DNA of 64,000 nucleotides from NCBI RefSeq assembly GCF_001484765.1, contig NZ_KQ947377.1, positions 62,001-126,000 of the forward strand, read 5' to 3'. Position numbers and translations under genes: made by a program. Each line of letters begins with the position of its first letter. Position 1 is the first letter of the stretch. The stretch comes from Entomohabitans teleogrylli (GTDB lineage Bacteria > Pseudomonadota > Gammaproteobacteria > Enterobacterales > Enterobacteriaceae). Below the pieces are notes generated by a model. The model saw only the letters and a program-made list of their open reading frames with translations, was not told the DNA's origin and made no database searches. Shown in pieces: positions 20,862 through 31,709 of the stretch.

Positions 20862-22145
20862 TCAGCTTTTCAGCCGGGCCAGCATGGCTCGCGTCACCAG
20901 CACGATCCCCTCTTCGGAGCGGTAAAAACGACGCGCATCTTCTTCCGCGTTCTCACCGATAATCATACCTTCCGGGATCACACAGGCGCGGTCGATGACG
21001 CAGCGCCGCAGGCGACAGGAGCGCCCGACCCAGACATCGGGCAGCAGCACGGCGGAGTCGATATTACAGAACGAATTGACCCGCACCCGCGGAAACAGTA
21101 CCGATTGCACCACCACGGAGCCGGAAATAATACAGCCCCCGGACACCAGCGAGTTGAGGGTCATCCCATGGCTGCCGGAGCGGTCCTGAACGAACTTGGC
21201 CGGTGGCAGGGACTCCATATGCGTGCGAATCGGCCAGTGCTGGTCGTACATATCCAGCTCCGGGGTCACCGATGCCAGATCGAGGTTAGCGCGCCAGTAG
21301 GCCTCCAGGGTTCCGACATCGCGCCAGTAGGGCTCAGAGTTCGGATCGGACTGCACGCAGGAGAGCGGGAACGGATGCGCATAGGCATAGCCCGCTTTAG
21401 TGATCTTCGGAATAATGTCTTTACCGAAGTCGTGGCTGGAGTTCTCGTCCTTGTCATCCTCTTCCAGCAGTTCATACAGATAGTCGGCATTGAAGATGTA
21501 AATCCCCATGCTGGCCAGCGACTTCGTGGCATCGCCGGGCATCGCCGGCGGGTTAGCCGGTTTCTCGACGAATTCGATAATTTTTTCGTCCGCATCCACC
21601 GCCATCACGCCAAACGCCGACGCCTCTTCAATCGGCACCGGCATACAGGCCACCGTACAGCGCGCGCCTTTTTCGGCGTGATCGATAAGCATACGCGAAT
21701 AGTCCTGCTTATAGATATGATCCCCGGCGAGAATCACCACATACTCAGCCTTATAGCGCCGGATAATGTCGAGGTTCTGGGTCACCGCGTCCGCGGTGCC
21801 GCGGTACCAGTTTTCACCGTGTACCCGCTGCTGGGCCGGCAGCAGATCGACGAATTCATTCATCTCTTCGCTGAAAAACGACCAGCCGCGCTGGATATGC
21901 TGCACCAGGGAGTGGGACTGGTACTGGGTGATGACGCCAATACGGCGAATACCGGAGTTAATACAGTTGGACAGGGCAAAGTCGATAATGCGGAATTTAC
22001 CGCCAAAATGCACCGCCGGCTTGGCGCGCGTGGTGGTTAAATCCTTTAAGCGGGTGCCGCGGCCGCCAGCCAAAATCAACGCAACGGATTTCATTGGCAG
22101 CTGTCGCGCCAACATTAGGGTATCGTTTTTCTCTAACTTCACCAT
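20862..22145 (-). CDS. glgC: Glucose-1-phosphate adenylyltransferase GlgC
   Basis: GlgC makes ADP-glucose from ATP and glucose-1-phosphate and is the allosterically controlled step of glycogen synthesis. It has 427 residues (E. coli 431). [10 protein letters not shown] is the nucleotidyltransferase P-loop; [11 protein letters not shown] includes the lysine that binds the activator fructose-1,6-bisphosphate; the C-terminus is a left-handed beta-helix. The start at 22145 (MVKLEKND) has AAGGAGTCAGTC before ATG. Its GGA motif is the sort CsrA binds in E. coli glgC. The longer ORF upstream overlaps glgX. Confidence 0.97.
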   Translation of the reverse strand: MVKLEKNDTLMLARQLPMKSVALILAGGRGTRLKDLTTTRAKPAVHFGGKFRIIDFALSNCINSGIRRIGVITQYQSHSLVQHIQRGWSFFSEEMNEFVDLLPAQQRVHGENWYRGTADAVTQNLDIIRRYKAEYVVILAGDHIYKQDYSRMLIDHAEKGARCTVACMPVPIEEASAFGVMAVDADEKIIEFVEKPANPPAMPGDATKSLASMGIYIFNADYLYELLEEDDKDENSSHDFGKDIIPKITKAGYAYAHPFPLSCVQSDPNSEPYWRDVGTLEAYWRANLDLASVTPELDMYDQHWPIRTHMESLPPAKFVQDRSGSHGMTLNSLVSGGCIISGSVVVQSVLFPRVRVNSFCNIDSAVLLPDVWVGRSCRLRRCVIDRACVIPEGMIIGENAEEDARRFYRSEEGIVLVTRAMLARLKS

Positions 22146-22159
22146 GACTGACTCCTTTT

Positions 22160-24148
22160 CTATGACTTGTGGAAAACGCACACCCCACGCGCTGGCCCGT
22201 GCCACACTCTCGCCATCACCGGGTTATCCTCACCGGCGAACGGGGGTACAGCGCGCCACTCTCCATCGGGTAGTACGATTTCGCCCACATCTTCAGTTGC
22301 GTTAATCGTGATAAGCCAGTTCCCGGACAGCTGAATCTGCATACGGCGGATCCCGGCCTGCCATTCTTCCGGCTGTAAAGGCTGCGCGCTCTGGTTGAGC
22401 CAGCGCACATTACCGTCTCCCTCTTCCCACCAGCGATTCAGGGTCAGAGCGGGAACGGTATGTCTCAGATGAATCAGCGCCGCCGTGAAGGCGGTTAGCC
22501 CGTCACTACGACTCTCCCAGTCCAGCCAGGTCAGTTCGTTATCCTGGCAGTAGGCGTTATTGTTGCCGTGCTGGCTGTGACCGTGTTCATCGCCGGCCAA
22601 CAGCATCGGGGTCCCCTGCGCCAGCAACAGCGACGTCAGCAGCGAATGAGCGCTCTGGCGACGCCGTTCCGCAATCTCAAAACTGGCGTCAATTCCCTCT
22701 ATACCATGGTTATTACTGTAATTATTGTCGGTTCCGTCGCGATTCTCTTCGCCATTGGCCTCATTATGTTTATGGCTATAAGAAACGCAGTCGCGCAGCG
22801 TAAAACCGTCATGGGCAGTAATCTGATTTATTGTCGCGTGCGGCAGACGTCCCTCGCGGCGAAACAGATCGCTGGAGGCGGCGAAGCGACAGGCGTACTC
22901 CCCGAGGGAGCCCCTCTGCTGGAGCCAGAAGCGCCGCATACCGTCGCGGAAATGGTCGTTCCATTCGGCGAACTGCGGCGGAAAATTGCCGACCTGATAG
23001 CCGCCAGGACCGATATCCCAGGGCTCGGCGATCAGCTTCACGGCGCTCAGCCGCGGATCGCGCCGGATAGCCTCAAACAGCGGCGCATCCTGGCGAAACG
23101 CCGGCGTACGTCCCATCACTGTCGCTAAATCAAACCGGAAACCATCGACATGGCAGGTTTCCACCCAGAACTTCAGGCAGCCGATGGCGAAGTCCACCAC
23201 CCGCGGATGGCTGAGGTTGAAGGTGTTGCCGCAGCCGGTCCAGTTGTGGTAGTCGCCCCCTTCCTGCAGCCAGTAGTAGCTGCGGTTATCGATACCGCGG
23301 AACGAGAATGTCTGACCATCGAGATCGGTCTCCGCGCTGTGGTTAAGCACAATATCGACAATCACCTCAATACCGGCCTTATGCAGCGCCTTTACCGCGT
23401 CGCGAAATTCGTCCAGCGCCGCCTGCGGCTGATGACGACTGGCGTAACGGGGCTCCACGGCGTACATCGCCAGCGGGTTATAGCCCCAGTAATTGGACAA
23501 CCCAAGGCGCTGCAGGCGCGGCTCGCTGGTAAACTGCGCCACCGGCAGCAGTTCGACGGCGGTAATCCCCAGGCGCCGGAAATAGTCGATCATCACCGGA
23601 TGCCCCAGCGCCGCGTAAGTCCCACGCAACGCCGGCGGAATATCCGGATGGCGCATCGTCAGGCCGCGTACGTGGGCTTCGTAAATCACCGTTTGCCCCC
23701 ACGGCGTGGCGGGAGGAGCGTCATTTTGCCAGTCATACCGATCGTCAAGCACCACGCATTTCGGCATTACCGGGGCGCTGTCCTGCGGGTCAGGCGTATC
23801 ACGGCCATCGTGCAGCAGCGGATGGTCGCTCACCGGACCATCCAGCCCCCGGGCACAGGGATCGAGTAGCAGTTTCGCCGGGTTAAAGCGCTGGCCCTGA
23901 TGGGGTTCCCAGGGCCCATAAACCCGGTAGCCGTAACGCAACCCCGGTCTGGCGCCGGGCAGATAACCGTGCCAGATATCACCGCTGCGCGCCGGCAGCG
24001 TATAGCGCAACTCTTCGTCGCGCTCATTAAAGACGCACAGCTCCACCTGCTCAGCGTGGGCGGAAAACAGCGTGAAGTTCACTCCCTGACCATCAAAGTG
24101 GGCGCCGGACGGCGCCGCCTTTCCCGGCGTCAGCGCGAGTAACGTCAT
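22160..24148 (-). CDS. glgX: Glycogen debranching enzyme GlgX
   Basis: GlgX hydrolyses alpha-1,6 branches of phosphorylase-limit glycogen. It has 662 residues (E. coli 657) with an N-terminal CBM48 and a GH13 barrel: [20 protein letters not shown] (nucleophile Asp), LIAEPWDIG (acid/base Glu), and VTAHDGFTL-like [11 protein letters not shown]. The ATG at 24148 overlaps the glgB stop as ATGA, with GGGAGGCGG upstream, pointing to translational coupling. Upstream in-frame ATG at 24169 is inside glgB. Confidence 0.96.
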   Translation of the reverse strand: MTLLALTPGKAAPSGAHFDGQGVNFTLFSAHAEQVELCVFNERDEELRYTLPARSGDIWHGYLPGARPGLRYGYRVYGPWEPHQGQRFNPAKLLLDPCARGLDGPVSDHPLLHDGRDTPDPQDSAPVMPKCVVLDDRYDWQNDAPPATPWGQTVIYEAHVRGLTMRHPDIPPALRGTYAALGHPVMIDYFRRLGITAVELLPVAQFTSEPRLQRLGLSNYWGYNPLAMYAVEPRYASRHQPQAALDEFRDAVKALHKAGIEVIVDIVLNHSAETDLDGQTFSFRGIDNRSYYWLQEGGDYHNWTGCGNTFNLSHPRVVDFAIGCLKFWVETCHVDGFRFDLATVMGRTPAFRQDAPLFEAIRRDPRLSAVKLIAEPWDIGPGGYQVGNFPPQFAEWNDHFRDGMRRFWLQQRGSLGEYACRFAASSDLFRREGRLPHATINQITAHDGFTLRDCVSYSHKHNEANGEENRDGTDNNYSNNHGIEGIDASFEIAERRRQSAHSLLTSLLLAQGTPMLLAGDEHGHSQHGNNNAYCQDNELTWLDWESRSDGLTAFTAALIHLRHTVPALTLNRWWEEGDGNVRWLNQSAQPLQPEEWQAGIRRMQIQLSGNWLITINATEDVGEIVLPDGEWRAVPPFAGEDNPVMARVWHGPARGVCVFHKS

Positions 24149-26331
24149 TCCGCCTCCCGCACCAGCCAAATCGTCGCCAGCGGCGGCAACGTAACGCTCA
24201 GCGAATGATCGCGGCCATGACTGGGGATAGCATCACTGTGCACCGCGCCGCCGTTGCCGGCATTGCTACCGTGGTAATGCATGGAATCGGTGTTCAACGT
24301 CTCGCGCCAGCGTCCGGGCTGGTTGATACCAAAGCGATAGTCATAGCGCGGCACCGGCGTGAAGTTACTGGCGACGATAATCTCATTGCCCTGCTTATCC
24401 CGGCGCACGAACACCAGCACCGAATTCGCCTTGTCCTCAACGACCAGCCATTCGAAACCGTAGGGGTCGAAATCCAGCTCATACAGCGCCTTATGATGGC
24501 GGTAAGTAAAGTTCAGATCGCGCACCAGCCGCTGTACCCCGTGGTGCCAGTTGTCGCCGCCTTCCAGCAGATGCCAGTCGAGGCTGGCGTCATGGTTCCA
24601 CTCCCGCCCCTGGGCGAATTCATTGCCCATAAACAGCAGTTTTTTACCGGGGAAAGCCCACATCCAGCCATAGTAGGCGCGCAGGTTGGCGAACTTCTGC
24701 CAGGCATCTCCCGGCATGCGATCAAGGATCGATTTTTTACCGTGGACCACTTCGTCATGAGACAGCGGCAGTACAAAGTTTTCAGTGTAGTTGTACAACA
24801 TGCCGAAGGTGAGTTTTTCGTGGTGGTACTGGCGATACACCGGATCGAGCTTCATATAATCCAGGGTGTCGTGCATCCAGCCCAGATTCCACTTGTACCA
24901 GAACCCAAGCCCGCCGTCAGACGGCGGACGCGACACGCCGGCGAAATCAGTGGACTCTTCCGCCATGGTCACCGCGCCGGGCACCTGCTCGCCGATAATA
25001 CGGTTGGTATTGCGCAGAAACGCTATTGCTTCGAGGTTTTCCCGACCGCCATATTCATTGGGGATCCACTCCCCCTCTTTGCGGCTGTAGTCGCGGTAAA
25101 TCATCGACGCCACCGCATCCACCCGCAGGGCATCAATACCGAAACGCTCCATCCAGTACAGCGCGTTCCCCACCAGATAGTTGCTGACTTCCCGGCGGCC
25201 ATAGTTGTAGATCAGCGTATTCCAGTCCTGGTGATAGCCTTCCCGGGGATCGCTGTGCTCATACAGCGCGGTGCCGTCAAAATCCGCCAGCCCGAACTCG
25301 TCGGAAGGGAAGTGGCCGGGCACCCAGTCGAGGATCACATTGAGACCCGCTTCATGAGCGGCATCGACGAAATAGCGGAAGTCGTCCCGGGTGCCGAAAC
25401 GGCGGGTCGGCGCGTACAGCCCGGTCGGCTGATAGCCCCAGCTACCGTCGAACGGATGTTCGTTCACCGGCAGTAATTCCAGATGGGTAAAGCCCATACC
25501 TTTGGCGTAGGGGATCAACTGGTCGGCCAACTCACGGTAGCTCAGCCAGAAGTTGTTATCGGTGTGGCGTCGCCAGGAGCCGAGGTGCACTTCATACACC
25601 GAAATCGGGGCATCCAGGCGGTTGGCCTGCTGGCGTTCCGGACTGAGCTGAACCTTTTCCGGCAGCCCACAAATCAGCGAGGCGGTTTCCGGGCGCATCT
25701 GCGCCTCAAACGCATACGGATCGGCTTTAATACGCAGCTCGCCCCGGGCGTCAATCATCTCAAACTTGTAGAGCTGCCCGCTGAGGGCGCCGGGCACAAA
25801 CAGTTCCCAGATACCGCTTTCCTGACGCAGACGCATCGGATGGCGGCGGCCATCCCAGTAGTTGAACTGCCCGACCACCGAGACCCGGCGGGCGTTGGGA
25901 GCCCAGACCGAAAAGCGCGTACCGGTCACTCCGTCCATGGTCGTGGGGTGGGCGCCGAGATTTTCATAGGGACGCTGATGGGTGCCTTCAGACAACAGCC
26001 AACTGTCCATCTCCTGAATCAGGGGACCAAAGCGGTATGGATCGTCGATGAGATTCTGTTGGCCATGCCAGACCACGGCCAGTTGATAGCGGAAAGTATT
26101 TTTGCGGCGCGGCAATACACCGGCGAAGAAGCCACGGGAATCAAGGCATTCCAGTTTTCCGACCTTGCGACCGGTCTTCGGCTCAATGACCCACACATCG
26201 GTGGCGTCGGGAAGTAACGCGCGGACCTCAAGCCCGGCATCGGTTTGGTGCATTCCCAGCACAGAAAAAGGATCGGCAAAGTGGCCGGCAATTAGCGCAT
26301 TAATCACGTCTCTTTCTAAACGAACGGACAT
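24145..26331 (-). CDS. glgB: 1,4-alpha-glucan branching enzyme GlgB
   Basis: GlgB forms alpha-1,6 branches in glycogen. From the ATG at 26331 ([13 protein letters not shown]) it is 728 residues, as in E. coli, with AGGA eight bases before the start. CBM48 domain ([21 protein letters not shown] region) and GH13 core are present: [19 protein letters not shown] (nucleophile Asp), [10 protein letters not shown] (Glu), [11 protein letters not shown]. It is the first gene of the glycogen operon. The ATG at 26340 lies too close to the Shine-Dalgarno. Confidence 0.98.
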   Translation of the reverse strand: MSVRLERDVINALIAGHFADPFSVLGMHQTDAGLEVRALLPDATDVWVIEPKTGRKVGKLECLDSRGFFAGVLPRRKNTFRYQLAVVWHGQQNLIDDPYRFGPLIQEMDSWLLSEGTHQRPYENLGAHPTTMDGVTGTRFSVWAPNARRVSVVGQFNYWDGRRHPMRLRQESGIWELFVPGALSGQLYKFEMIDARGELRIKADPYAFEAQMRPETASLICGLPEKVQLSPERQQANRLDAPISVYEVHLGSWRRHTDNNFWLSYRELADQLIPYAKGMGFTHLELLPVNEHPFDGSWGYQPTGLYAPTRRFGTRDDFRYFVDAAHEAGLNVILDWVPGHFPSDEFGLADFDGTALYEHSDPREGYHQDWNTLIYNYGRREVSNYLVGNALYWMERFGIDALRVDAVASMIYRDYSRKEGEWIPNEYGGRENLEAIAFLRNTNRIIGEQVPGAVTMAEESTDFAGVSRPPSDGGLGFWYKWNLGWMHDTLDYMKLDPVYRQYHHEKLTFGMLYNYTENFVLPLSHDEVVHGKKSILDRMPGDAWQKFANLRAYYGWMWAFPGKKLLFMGNEFAQGREWNHDASLDWHLLEGGDNWHHGVQRLVRDLNFTYRHHKALYELDFDPYGFEWLVVEDKANSVLVFVRRDKQGNEIIVASNFTPVPRYDYRFGINQPGRWRETLNTDSMHYHGSNAGNGGAVHSDAIPSHGRDHSLSVTLPPLATIWLVREAE

Positions 26332-26589
26332 GCTAGTCATCCTGTATATGTGTCAGCGTTGTACGACCTGAGCCCGACAGCGCATGACTGACTTTTTTAT
26401 GTGACCTGAACGAGTCTTTTTCAAGGTTCCTGAGATCCCGTTCAACCTTCAGCCAGGGCGAACCCTAACCTTAAGCATAGCCAACGCGTTATCTTACTCC
26501 TGAGAAATGATGGAACATCCGCGTTACTCCTTGCATTACGCATTAAAAGGGGCGTACATCAGTACACCCCAAGGTTAGCAAAATCGCCC

Positions 26590-27696
26590 TTACGCCAATT
26601 GACGCAACATGCGGCGCAACGGCTCCGCCGCCCCCCACAATAGCTGGTCGCCGACAGTAAACGCAGAGAGGAACTCCGGTCCCATATTCAGCTTGCGCAG
26701 GCGGCCAACCGGCGTGGTCAGCGTGCCTGTAACCGCCGCCGGCGTCAGTTCGCGCATCGTTATCTCCCGATCGTTCGGCACCACTTTTACCCAGTCGTTA
26801 TGGCTGGCGAGCATCGATTCGATAGTGGACAACGAGACATCTTTCTTCAGTTTGAGAGTGAACGCCTGGCTATGGCAGCGCAGCGCGCCAACCCGCACGC
26901 ACAGACCATCTACCGGAATAGCCCGGGCAGTATTCAGAATTTTGTTGGTTTCCGCCTGGCCCTTCCACTCTTCGCGGCTCTGGCCGTTTTCCAGTTGCTT
27001 ATCGATCCACGGGATCAGGCTACCGGCCAGCGGTACGCCAAAGTTATCCACCGGCAGCGCGCCGCTGCGCGTCAACCGGGTCACTTTACGTTCAATATCA
27101 AGGATCGCGGAGGCCGGATCGGCCAGTTCCGCGGCGACTTCACTGTGCAACTGGCCCATCTGGGTCAGCAGTTCGCGCATATGGCGCGCGCCGCCGCCGG
27201 AGGCCGCCTGGTAGGTCGCCACAGAGACCCACTCCACCAGATCATTAGCGAACAGGCCGCCAAGTGACATCAGCATCAGACTTACGGTACAGTTGCCGCC
27301 GACAAAGGTCTTGATCCCTTTATTGAGGCCATCCTGGATGACGTGCTGGTTCACCGGGTCGAGAATAATGATGGCGTCATCTTTCATACGCAGCGAAGAG
27401 GCCGCATCAATCCAGTAACCCTGCCAGCCGCTTTCACGGAGCTTCGGATACATTTCGTTGGTATAATCGCCGCCCTGGCAGGTCACGATAATGTCCAGCG
27501 CCTTCAACGCTTCCAGGGAGTATGCATCCTGAAGCGTGCCGCCAGCGTGCCCGCCGAACGCGGGGGCTTCCTGCCCGAGCTGGGAGGTAGAAAAGAAAAC
27601 GGGGCGAATCGCGTCGAAATCGCGCTCTTCAACCATGCGCTGCATGAGTACGGAGCCGACCATACCGCGCCAGCCGATAAAACCAACATTTTTCAT
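26590..27696 (-). CDS. asd: Aspartate-semialdehyde dehydrogenase Asd
   Basis: Asd reduces aspartyl phosphate to aspartate semialdehyde with NADPH, the branch point to lysine, diaminopimelate, methionine and threonine. The product has 368 residues (E. coli 367). [14 protein letters not shown] binds NADP, the catalytic cysteine is C136 in GGNCTVS, and the active-site His is in the [12 protein letters not shown] segment. The start is the ATG at 27696; an in-frame TTG at 27702 is not needed. It stands upstream of glgB, with about 250 bases between that hold the glgB promoter region. Confidence 0.98.
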   Translation of the reverse strand: MKNVGFIGWRGMVGSVLMQRMVEERDFDAIRPVFFSTSQLGQEAPAFGGHAGGTLQDAYSLEALKALDIIVTCQGGDYTNEMYPKLRESGWQGYWIDAASSLRMKDDAIIILDPVNQHVIQDGLNKGIKTFVGGNCTVSLMLMSLGGLFANDLVEWVSVATYQAASGGGARHMRELLTQMGQLHSEVAAELADPASAILDIERKVTRLTRSGALPVDNFGVPLAGSLIPWIDKQLENGQSREEWKGQAETNKILNTARAIPVDGLCVRVGALRCHSQAFTLKLKKDVSLSTIESMLASHNDWVKVVPNDREITMRELTPAAVTGTLTTPVGRLRKLNMGPEFLSAFTVGDQLLWGAAEPLRRMLRQLA

Positions 27697-27872
27697 AACC
27701 AATATTTCCTGCAGAGGTGTGTGCGTTTTGTGTGTACCAGTACCAAACCGGAACTTCCTTCACCTTACAAAATGCAGCCAAAGTCGCAAGTGAATTTAAT
27801 CAATGATCTCCGTACCATCAGAAACGCAACTTATTAGCAGAAACTACTCATTATTATCACGGACAACTATTA

Positions 27873-28466
27873 ATGAATGAAATCATTTCCGCCGCCGTTT
27901 TGTTGATCCTGATTATGGATCCATTAGGAAATTTACCTATTTTCATGTCGGTGTTAAAACATACCGAGCCGAAGCGACGCCGGGCTATCATGATCCGTGA
28001 ACTGCTGATTGCTCTGGCGCTGATGCTGGTATTTCTGTTCGCCGGCGAAAAAATTCTCTCATTCCTCAATTTGCGGGCGGAAACGGTCTCTATTTCCGGC
28101 GGGATTATTCTGTTTCTGATCGCCATTCGCATGATCTTCCCCAGCCAGTCCGGCACCACCAGCGGCCTGCCCGCCGGCGAAGAGCCGTTTATCGTACCGC
28201 TGGCTATTCCGCTGGTGGCCGGTCCGACCCTACTGGCTACCCTGATGCTGTTATCCCACCAGTATCCGAACCAGATGGGCCACCTGGTGATCGCTCTGAT
28301 GTTGGCCTGGGGCGGTACGGTCGCCATTCTGCTGCAGTCGTCGCTGTTTTTACGCTTGCTGGGTGAGAAAGGCGTTAACGCGATGGAACGCCTGATGGGA
28401 TTGATTCTGGTAATGCTGGCCACGCAAATGTTTCTCGACGGCATCCGGGCGTGGATGAAGGGATAA
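27873..28466 (+). CDS. yhgN: MarC-family membrane protein YhgN
   Basis: YhgN is a 197-residue inner-membrane protein of the MarC/UPF0056 family with about six hydrophobic segments and the conserved MDPLGNLPIF near residue 15. Its function is unknown in E. coli. It diverges from asd and converges with gntU. The match to E. coli YhgN is near complete over the full length. Confidence 0.94.
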   Translation: MNEIISAAVLLILIMDPLGNLPIFMSVLKHTEPKRRRAIMIRELLIALALMLVFLFAGEKILSFLNLRAETVSISGGIILFLIAIRMIFPSQSGTTSGLPAGEEPFIVPLAIPLVAGPTLLATLMLLSHQYPNQMGHLVIALMLAWGGTVAILLQSSLFLRLLGEKGVNAMERLMGLILVMLATQMFLDGIRAWMKG

Positions 28467-28483
28467 AAACGCCGCGATGGGTG

Positions 28484-28557
28484 ACCAACCTCATCTTATT
28501 GCTGAACTGACTGATAACCACAACGGAGGAAAAACCACGCTTTTCCTCCTTTATCCG
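28484..28557. repeat. Dispersed hairpin element, copy A
   Basis: A conserved segment CAACCTCATCTTATTGCTG is followed by AACCACAACGG and a hairpin with stem GGAGGAAAA (28525-28533) / TTTTCCTCC (28541-28549) around the loop ACCACGC, then TTTATCCG. The same two blocks recur at 52053-52173, with about 48 extra bases between them. Copy A is directly behind the yhgN stop. I do not recognise it as REP, ERIC or BOX. Confidence 0.65.
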
Positions 28558-28564
28558 CCGTCTG

Positions 28565-28590
28565 ACGCCGCGAATTTCGCGGCGTTTTTT
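28565..28590 (+). terminator. Rho-independent terminator after yhgN
   Basis: ACGCCGCGAA and TCGCGGCGT form an 8-9-bp GC-rich stem with a tiny loop, followed by six T. It serves yhgN on the plus strand and reaches the last base of the converging gntU. Confidence 0.9.
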
Positions 28591-29936
28591 CAGCTTAACA
28601 GGCTAAACGCTATCATCCCGACCAGCGCCCCGACGGTGCCGAGGAGGGTTTCCATCATCGTCCAGGTTTTCAGGGTCTGTGCCTCACTGGCGCCGGTAAA
28701 ACGACCATACAGCCAGAATCCGGCATCATTGACATGGCTGACCACAATCGAGCCGCCGCCAATACAAATCGACAGCGCCGCCAGTTGCGCCCCGGAAAAA
28801 TGCAGTTGGCTTATCACCGGCATCACCAGACCGACCGCCGTCAGACAGGCCACGGTCGCCGATCCCTGAATAATGCGCACCGCCGCAGCGAGGATAAAAC
28901 AGGTCACCGCGATCGGCAGCCCCATACCGGTCAGCGATTCGCCAAGGGCCGGACCAACGCCGGAATCCACCAGCACCTGCTTAAACACGCCGCCGGCGCC
29001 GATCACCAGCAGAATAATCCCCGCGGGCTGCAGCGCGTGGCCGCAAATCTCCATCACCTTCTCTTTCGCCATCCCCTGGCGCATCGCCAGACCGTAGATA
29101 GCCACCAGACAGGCGATCAGAATGGCGATAAACGGGTGACCGATAAACTCCAGCCACTGATACAGTGGCGACCCTTCCACCGTAAAGCGCGCGGCGATGG
29201 TTTTCATCCCCACCAGCACCAGCGGCAGCAGAATCAGCGACAGACTGAAGCCGAAGGAGGGCAGTTTGCCTTCCCCGAGATGGGGCTCGCTAATATCGTC
29301 AGGAATGTTCAGCTCAACATAGCGACTGATGAAATTGCCAAACAGCGGACCGGCGATGATCATTCCGGGGATCGCCGCACACAGGCCGATAAGAATCATC
29401 CAGCCGAAATCGGCATGCATCTGGGAGGCCAGCAGCATCGGCGCCGGCCCGGGCAGCAGAAACGCCGCCGCGGCAGCTACGCCGGCAAACAGCGGGATCA
29501 CCAGTTTAACCAGGTTAGTGCCGGTATGGCGGGCCATCGAAAAAGCGACGCTGATCAGCAGCACAATCGCCACTTCAAAGAACAACGGCAGCGCGCAGAT
29601 CAATCCCGCCAGACCGATCGCATAGTGGGCGCGGCTGTGGCCGAAGGATTTGAGCATTTTGACCGCTATCTGATCCACCGCCCCGGTTTCATGCAGGATT
29701 TTGCCGAACATCGCCCCCAGCGCCACCACCACGGCCAGAAAGCCGAGCGTGCCGCCCATGCCTTTCTCCATCGTTGCGGCTATCTTTTCAAGAGGCATAC
29801 CGGAGAACAGGCCGGCGCCAATAGAAACCACCATCAAAGCGACAAAAGCGTGCATCCGCGCCTTCATCACTAAAAACAGCAGCAGTAAAACCGAACCTGC
29901 TGCTGTTAAAACAAGCGATAATGTACTCACTGCCAC
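28590..29936 (-). CDS. gntU: Low-affinity gluconate transporter GntU
   Basis: GntU is a gluconate:H+ symporter of the GntP family in the inner membrane. The 448 residues (E. coli 446) hold about 12-14 hydrophobic segments and the conserved stretches GKILHETGAVDQIA and GPAPMLLASQM. It follows gntK with a five-base gap, as in the E. coli gntKU operon. The high-affinity gntT usually found between nfuA and malQ is absent from the window. Confidence 0.97.
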   Translation of the reverse strand: MAVSTLSLVLTAAGSVLLLLFLVMKARMHAFVALMVVSIGAGLFSGMPLEKIAATMEKGMGGTLGFLAVVVALGAMFGKILHETGAVDQIAVKMLKSFGHSRAHYAIGLAGLICALPLFFEVAIVLLISVAFSMARHTGTNLVKLVIPLFAGVAAAAAFLLPGPAPMLLASQMHADFGWMILIGLCAAIPGMIIAGPLFGNFISRYVELNIPDDISEPHLGEGKLPSFGFSLSLILLPLVLVGMKTIAARFTVEGSPLYQWLEFIGHPFIAILIACLVAIYGLAMRQGMAKEKVMEICGHALQPAGIILLVIGAGGVFKQVLVDSGVGPALGESLTGMGLPIAVTCFILAAAVRIIQGSATVACLTAVGLVMPVISQLHFSGAQLAALSICIGGGSIVVSHVNDAGFWLYGRFTGASEAQTLKTWTMMETLLGTVGALVGMIAFSLLS

Positions 29937-29941
29937 TGCCT

Positions 29942-30463
29942 TTATTTATTAATTAGCGCAATGGTGCTGGCGACGACGTCGTCCAGCGTCTGGTCGATAT
30001 CCACAACCAGTACATCACGTTCATCGGCCTGCGGCTCTTCCAGAGCGGCGAACTGGGTTACTAACATTTGCGGTTTAAAGAAATGGCCTTTACGCGCCTT
30101 CAGACGGCTTTCAATCAGCTCGTAATCCCCTTTCAGATAGATAAAGGAGAGATTCGGGTTACCGTCGCGCAGCATGTCACGGTAATGCTTTTTCAGGGCC
30201 GAACAGACAATCAGCGACACTTTATTGGTGCGCTGCATGGCAAACGCCGCGTCGTTCAGCGCCTTCAGCCACGGCGCGCGATCGTCATCGTTCAGCGGCT
30301 CGCCGGAGGCCATTTTCATAATATTGCTGCGCGGATGGAGAAAATCGCCATCGAGGAATGCGGCTTGCAGCCTGTGGGCCACTTCGCTGGCGACGGCAGA
30401 TTTTCCGCTGCCAGAAACGCCCATCAGGACGTAAATGTGGTGCTCAAGGTTAGTCGTGCTCAT
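29942..30463 (-). CDS. gntK: Gluconokinase GntK
   Basis: GntK phosphorylates gluconate to 6-phosphogluconate for the Entner-Doudoroff and pentose phosphate routes. It has 173 residues with the P-loop GVSGSGKS at 15-22 and the substrate segment DGDFLHPRSNIMKMASGEPLNDDDR (family signature). It is the first gene of gntKU and lies behind tandem GntR operators. Confidence 0.97.
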   Translation of the reverse strand: MSTTNLEHHIYVLMGVSGSGKSAVASEVAHRLQAAFLDGDFLHPRSNIMKMASGEPLNDDDRAPWLKALNDAAFAMQRTNKVSLIVCSALKKHYRDMLRDGNPNLSFIYLKGDYELIESRLKARKGHFFKPQMLVTQFAALEEPQADERDVLVVDIDQTLDDVVASTIALINK

Positions 30464-30503
30464 AGCGTAACTCCTGGTAGGACAATGGTTACGTAATCAA
30501 GAA

Positions 30504-30532
30504 ATGTTACGGGTAACTGTTATCGGTAACAT
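30504..30532 (-). promoter_or_regulatory. Tandem GntR operators upstream of gntK
   Basis: ATGTTACGGGTAACT (30504-30518) and, on the minus strand, ATGTTACCGATAACAG (30517-30532) are near-palindromes of the GntR/IdnR operator type. They overlap by two bases and lie 41-69 bases before the gntK start. The second is essentially the operator known in E. coli gntK. Confidence 0.85.
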
Positions 30533-30587
30533 TGTCTGCCTGTAGAGCAGTCACAGGCAATAACCATTCGCTTTCAGAGTGAATAAG

Positions 30588-30603
30588 TGTGAACTACTTC
30601 AAA
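30588..30603. promoter_or_regulatory. Possible CRP site upstream of gntK
   Basis: TGTGA, six bases, TCAAA has a perfect left half-site and a weaker right half. It lies upstream of the GntR operators, a sensible place for CRP activation of gntKU. Confidence 0.45.
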
Positions 30604-30612
30604 AAACATCGC

Positions 30613-31608
30613 TCAGATGGAGCCTCCCGGCGACAGCGTAAACCCCAGGTCGAGCATCTTCGGGGTGATGGTTTCCCCGCGGATACGCGCCAGTAAACGC
30701 TCGGCGCCGATACGCCCCATTCGTTCGCGCGGCGTCAGCACGCTGGCCAACTGAGGCTCCAGCACCTGACCGATATCATGGCCGTGAAAACCGGCAATCG
30801 CCATATCATCAGGAATGCGCAGCCCGAGGCGCTGGCACTCAAAAGAAGCGCCAACGGCCAGGTCATCGTTAGTGCAGAAAATTCCGTTCAGTTGCGGATA
30901 TTCGCGCCGCGCCTGGCGGAACAGATCGATACCGGTAGAGTAAGAAGAGGACTGCTCGGCCATCACGCTATAGGGCGTCAGCCCCGCGTCGCGCATCGCC
31001 TGCTCATAGCCTTTCTGTTTCATAATGGTACGCTCGTCCATTCGCGCCCCGAGGTAGGCGGTATGGTGATGACCGCGCTGGATCATCGCCGCCGTCATCT
31101 GCCGCGCCGCCTCGACGTTGTCGAAACCGACAGCAATATCCAGGCACGGCGAAACACTGTCCATCAGTTCCACCACCGGAATCCCGGCCACTTCAATCAT
31201 CTTCAGGGTGCGCGGCGTATGAGTACGCTCCGTGAGGATCAACCCGTCAATATTCCAGGAGAGCATCGACTCCAGGCGTTCCTGCTCCATCTCCGGCTTA
31301 TAGCCATAGTGCGCCAGCATCGACTGATAGCCAAACGCATCGGTGACGCTTTCAATACCGCGGATCACTTCGGCGAAAACCTGGTTAGTCAGGGAGGGCA
31401 GCAGCACGCCGATGGCGCGACTGGTGGCATTGGAGAGAATATCCGGCGCCCGATTCGGGATGTATCCCAGCTCGTCCAGCGCCGCGGCAATCTTTACCTG
31501 CAACGCCGCCGACACCTGATCGGGGTTACGCAAAAAACGGCTGACCGTCATTTTGGTCACCCCAACGCGGTCAGCCACATCCTGAAGTACCGGTCTTCTC
31601 TTTTTCAT
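30613..31608 (-). CDS. gntR: Gluconate operon repressor GntR
   Basis: GntR is a LacI-family repressor of gluconate genes, released by gluconate. The 331 residues match E. coli. The N-terminal helix-turn-helix is VGVTKMTVSRFLRNPDQVS followed by the hinge, and the rest is the periplasmic-binding-protein-like effector domain. It lies 149 bases upstream of gntK in the same direction, and that gap carries the operators. Confidence 0.97.
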   Translation of the reverse strand: MKKRRPVLQDVADRVGVTKMTVSRFLRNPDQVSAALQVKIAAALDELGYIPNRAPDILSNATSRAIGVLLPSLTNQVFAEVIRGIESVTDAFGYQSMLAHYGYKPEMEQERLESMLSWNIDGLILTERTHTPRTLKMIEVAGIPVVELMDSVSPCLDIAVGFDNVEAARQMTAAMIQRGHHHTAYLGARMDERTIMKQKGYEQAMRDAGLTPYSVMAEQSSSYSTGIDLFRQARREYPQLNGIFCTNDDLAVGASFECQRLGLRIPDDMAIAGFHGHDIGQVLEPQLASVLTPRERMGRIGAERLLARIRGETITPKMLDLGFTLSPGGSI

Positions 31609-31661
31609 TGTCCTGAAGGCATAGTCAATTCAACGCCCGACAGTGTACCACGGACAATAAG

Positions 31662-31689
31662 CAACCTTCTCCTGTTACGGAGAAGGTTG
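31662..31689 (-). terminator. Stem-loop downstream of yhhW
   Basis: CAACCTTCTCC (31662-31672) and GGAGAAGGTTG (31679-31689) form a perfect 11-bp stem with a six-base loop. It is 21 bases past the yhhW stop. The T content after it on the minus strand is modest. Confidence 0.7.
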
Positions 31690-31709
31690 AGGAAATATCA
31701 GACCGTCAG

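Noticed and set aside
20637-22040. 467-codon frame opposite glgC and glgA
   Set aside because: Spans two conserved genes on the other strand, no motif, composition typical of antisense.
24205-25476. 423-codon frame opposite glgB
   Set aside because: Antisense shadow of glgB with no domain signature.
28484-28589. Small peptide MGDQPHLIAELTDN... from 28477
   Set aside because: The frame has no Shine-Dalgarno, runs into the terminator and gntU, and lies on the repeat element, so it is not supported as coding.
28734-29873. 379-codon frame opposite gntU
   Set aside because: Gln/His/Arg-rich mirror of a hydrophobic membrane protein, not a real gene.
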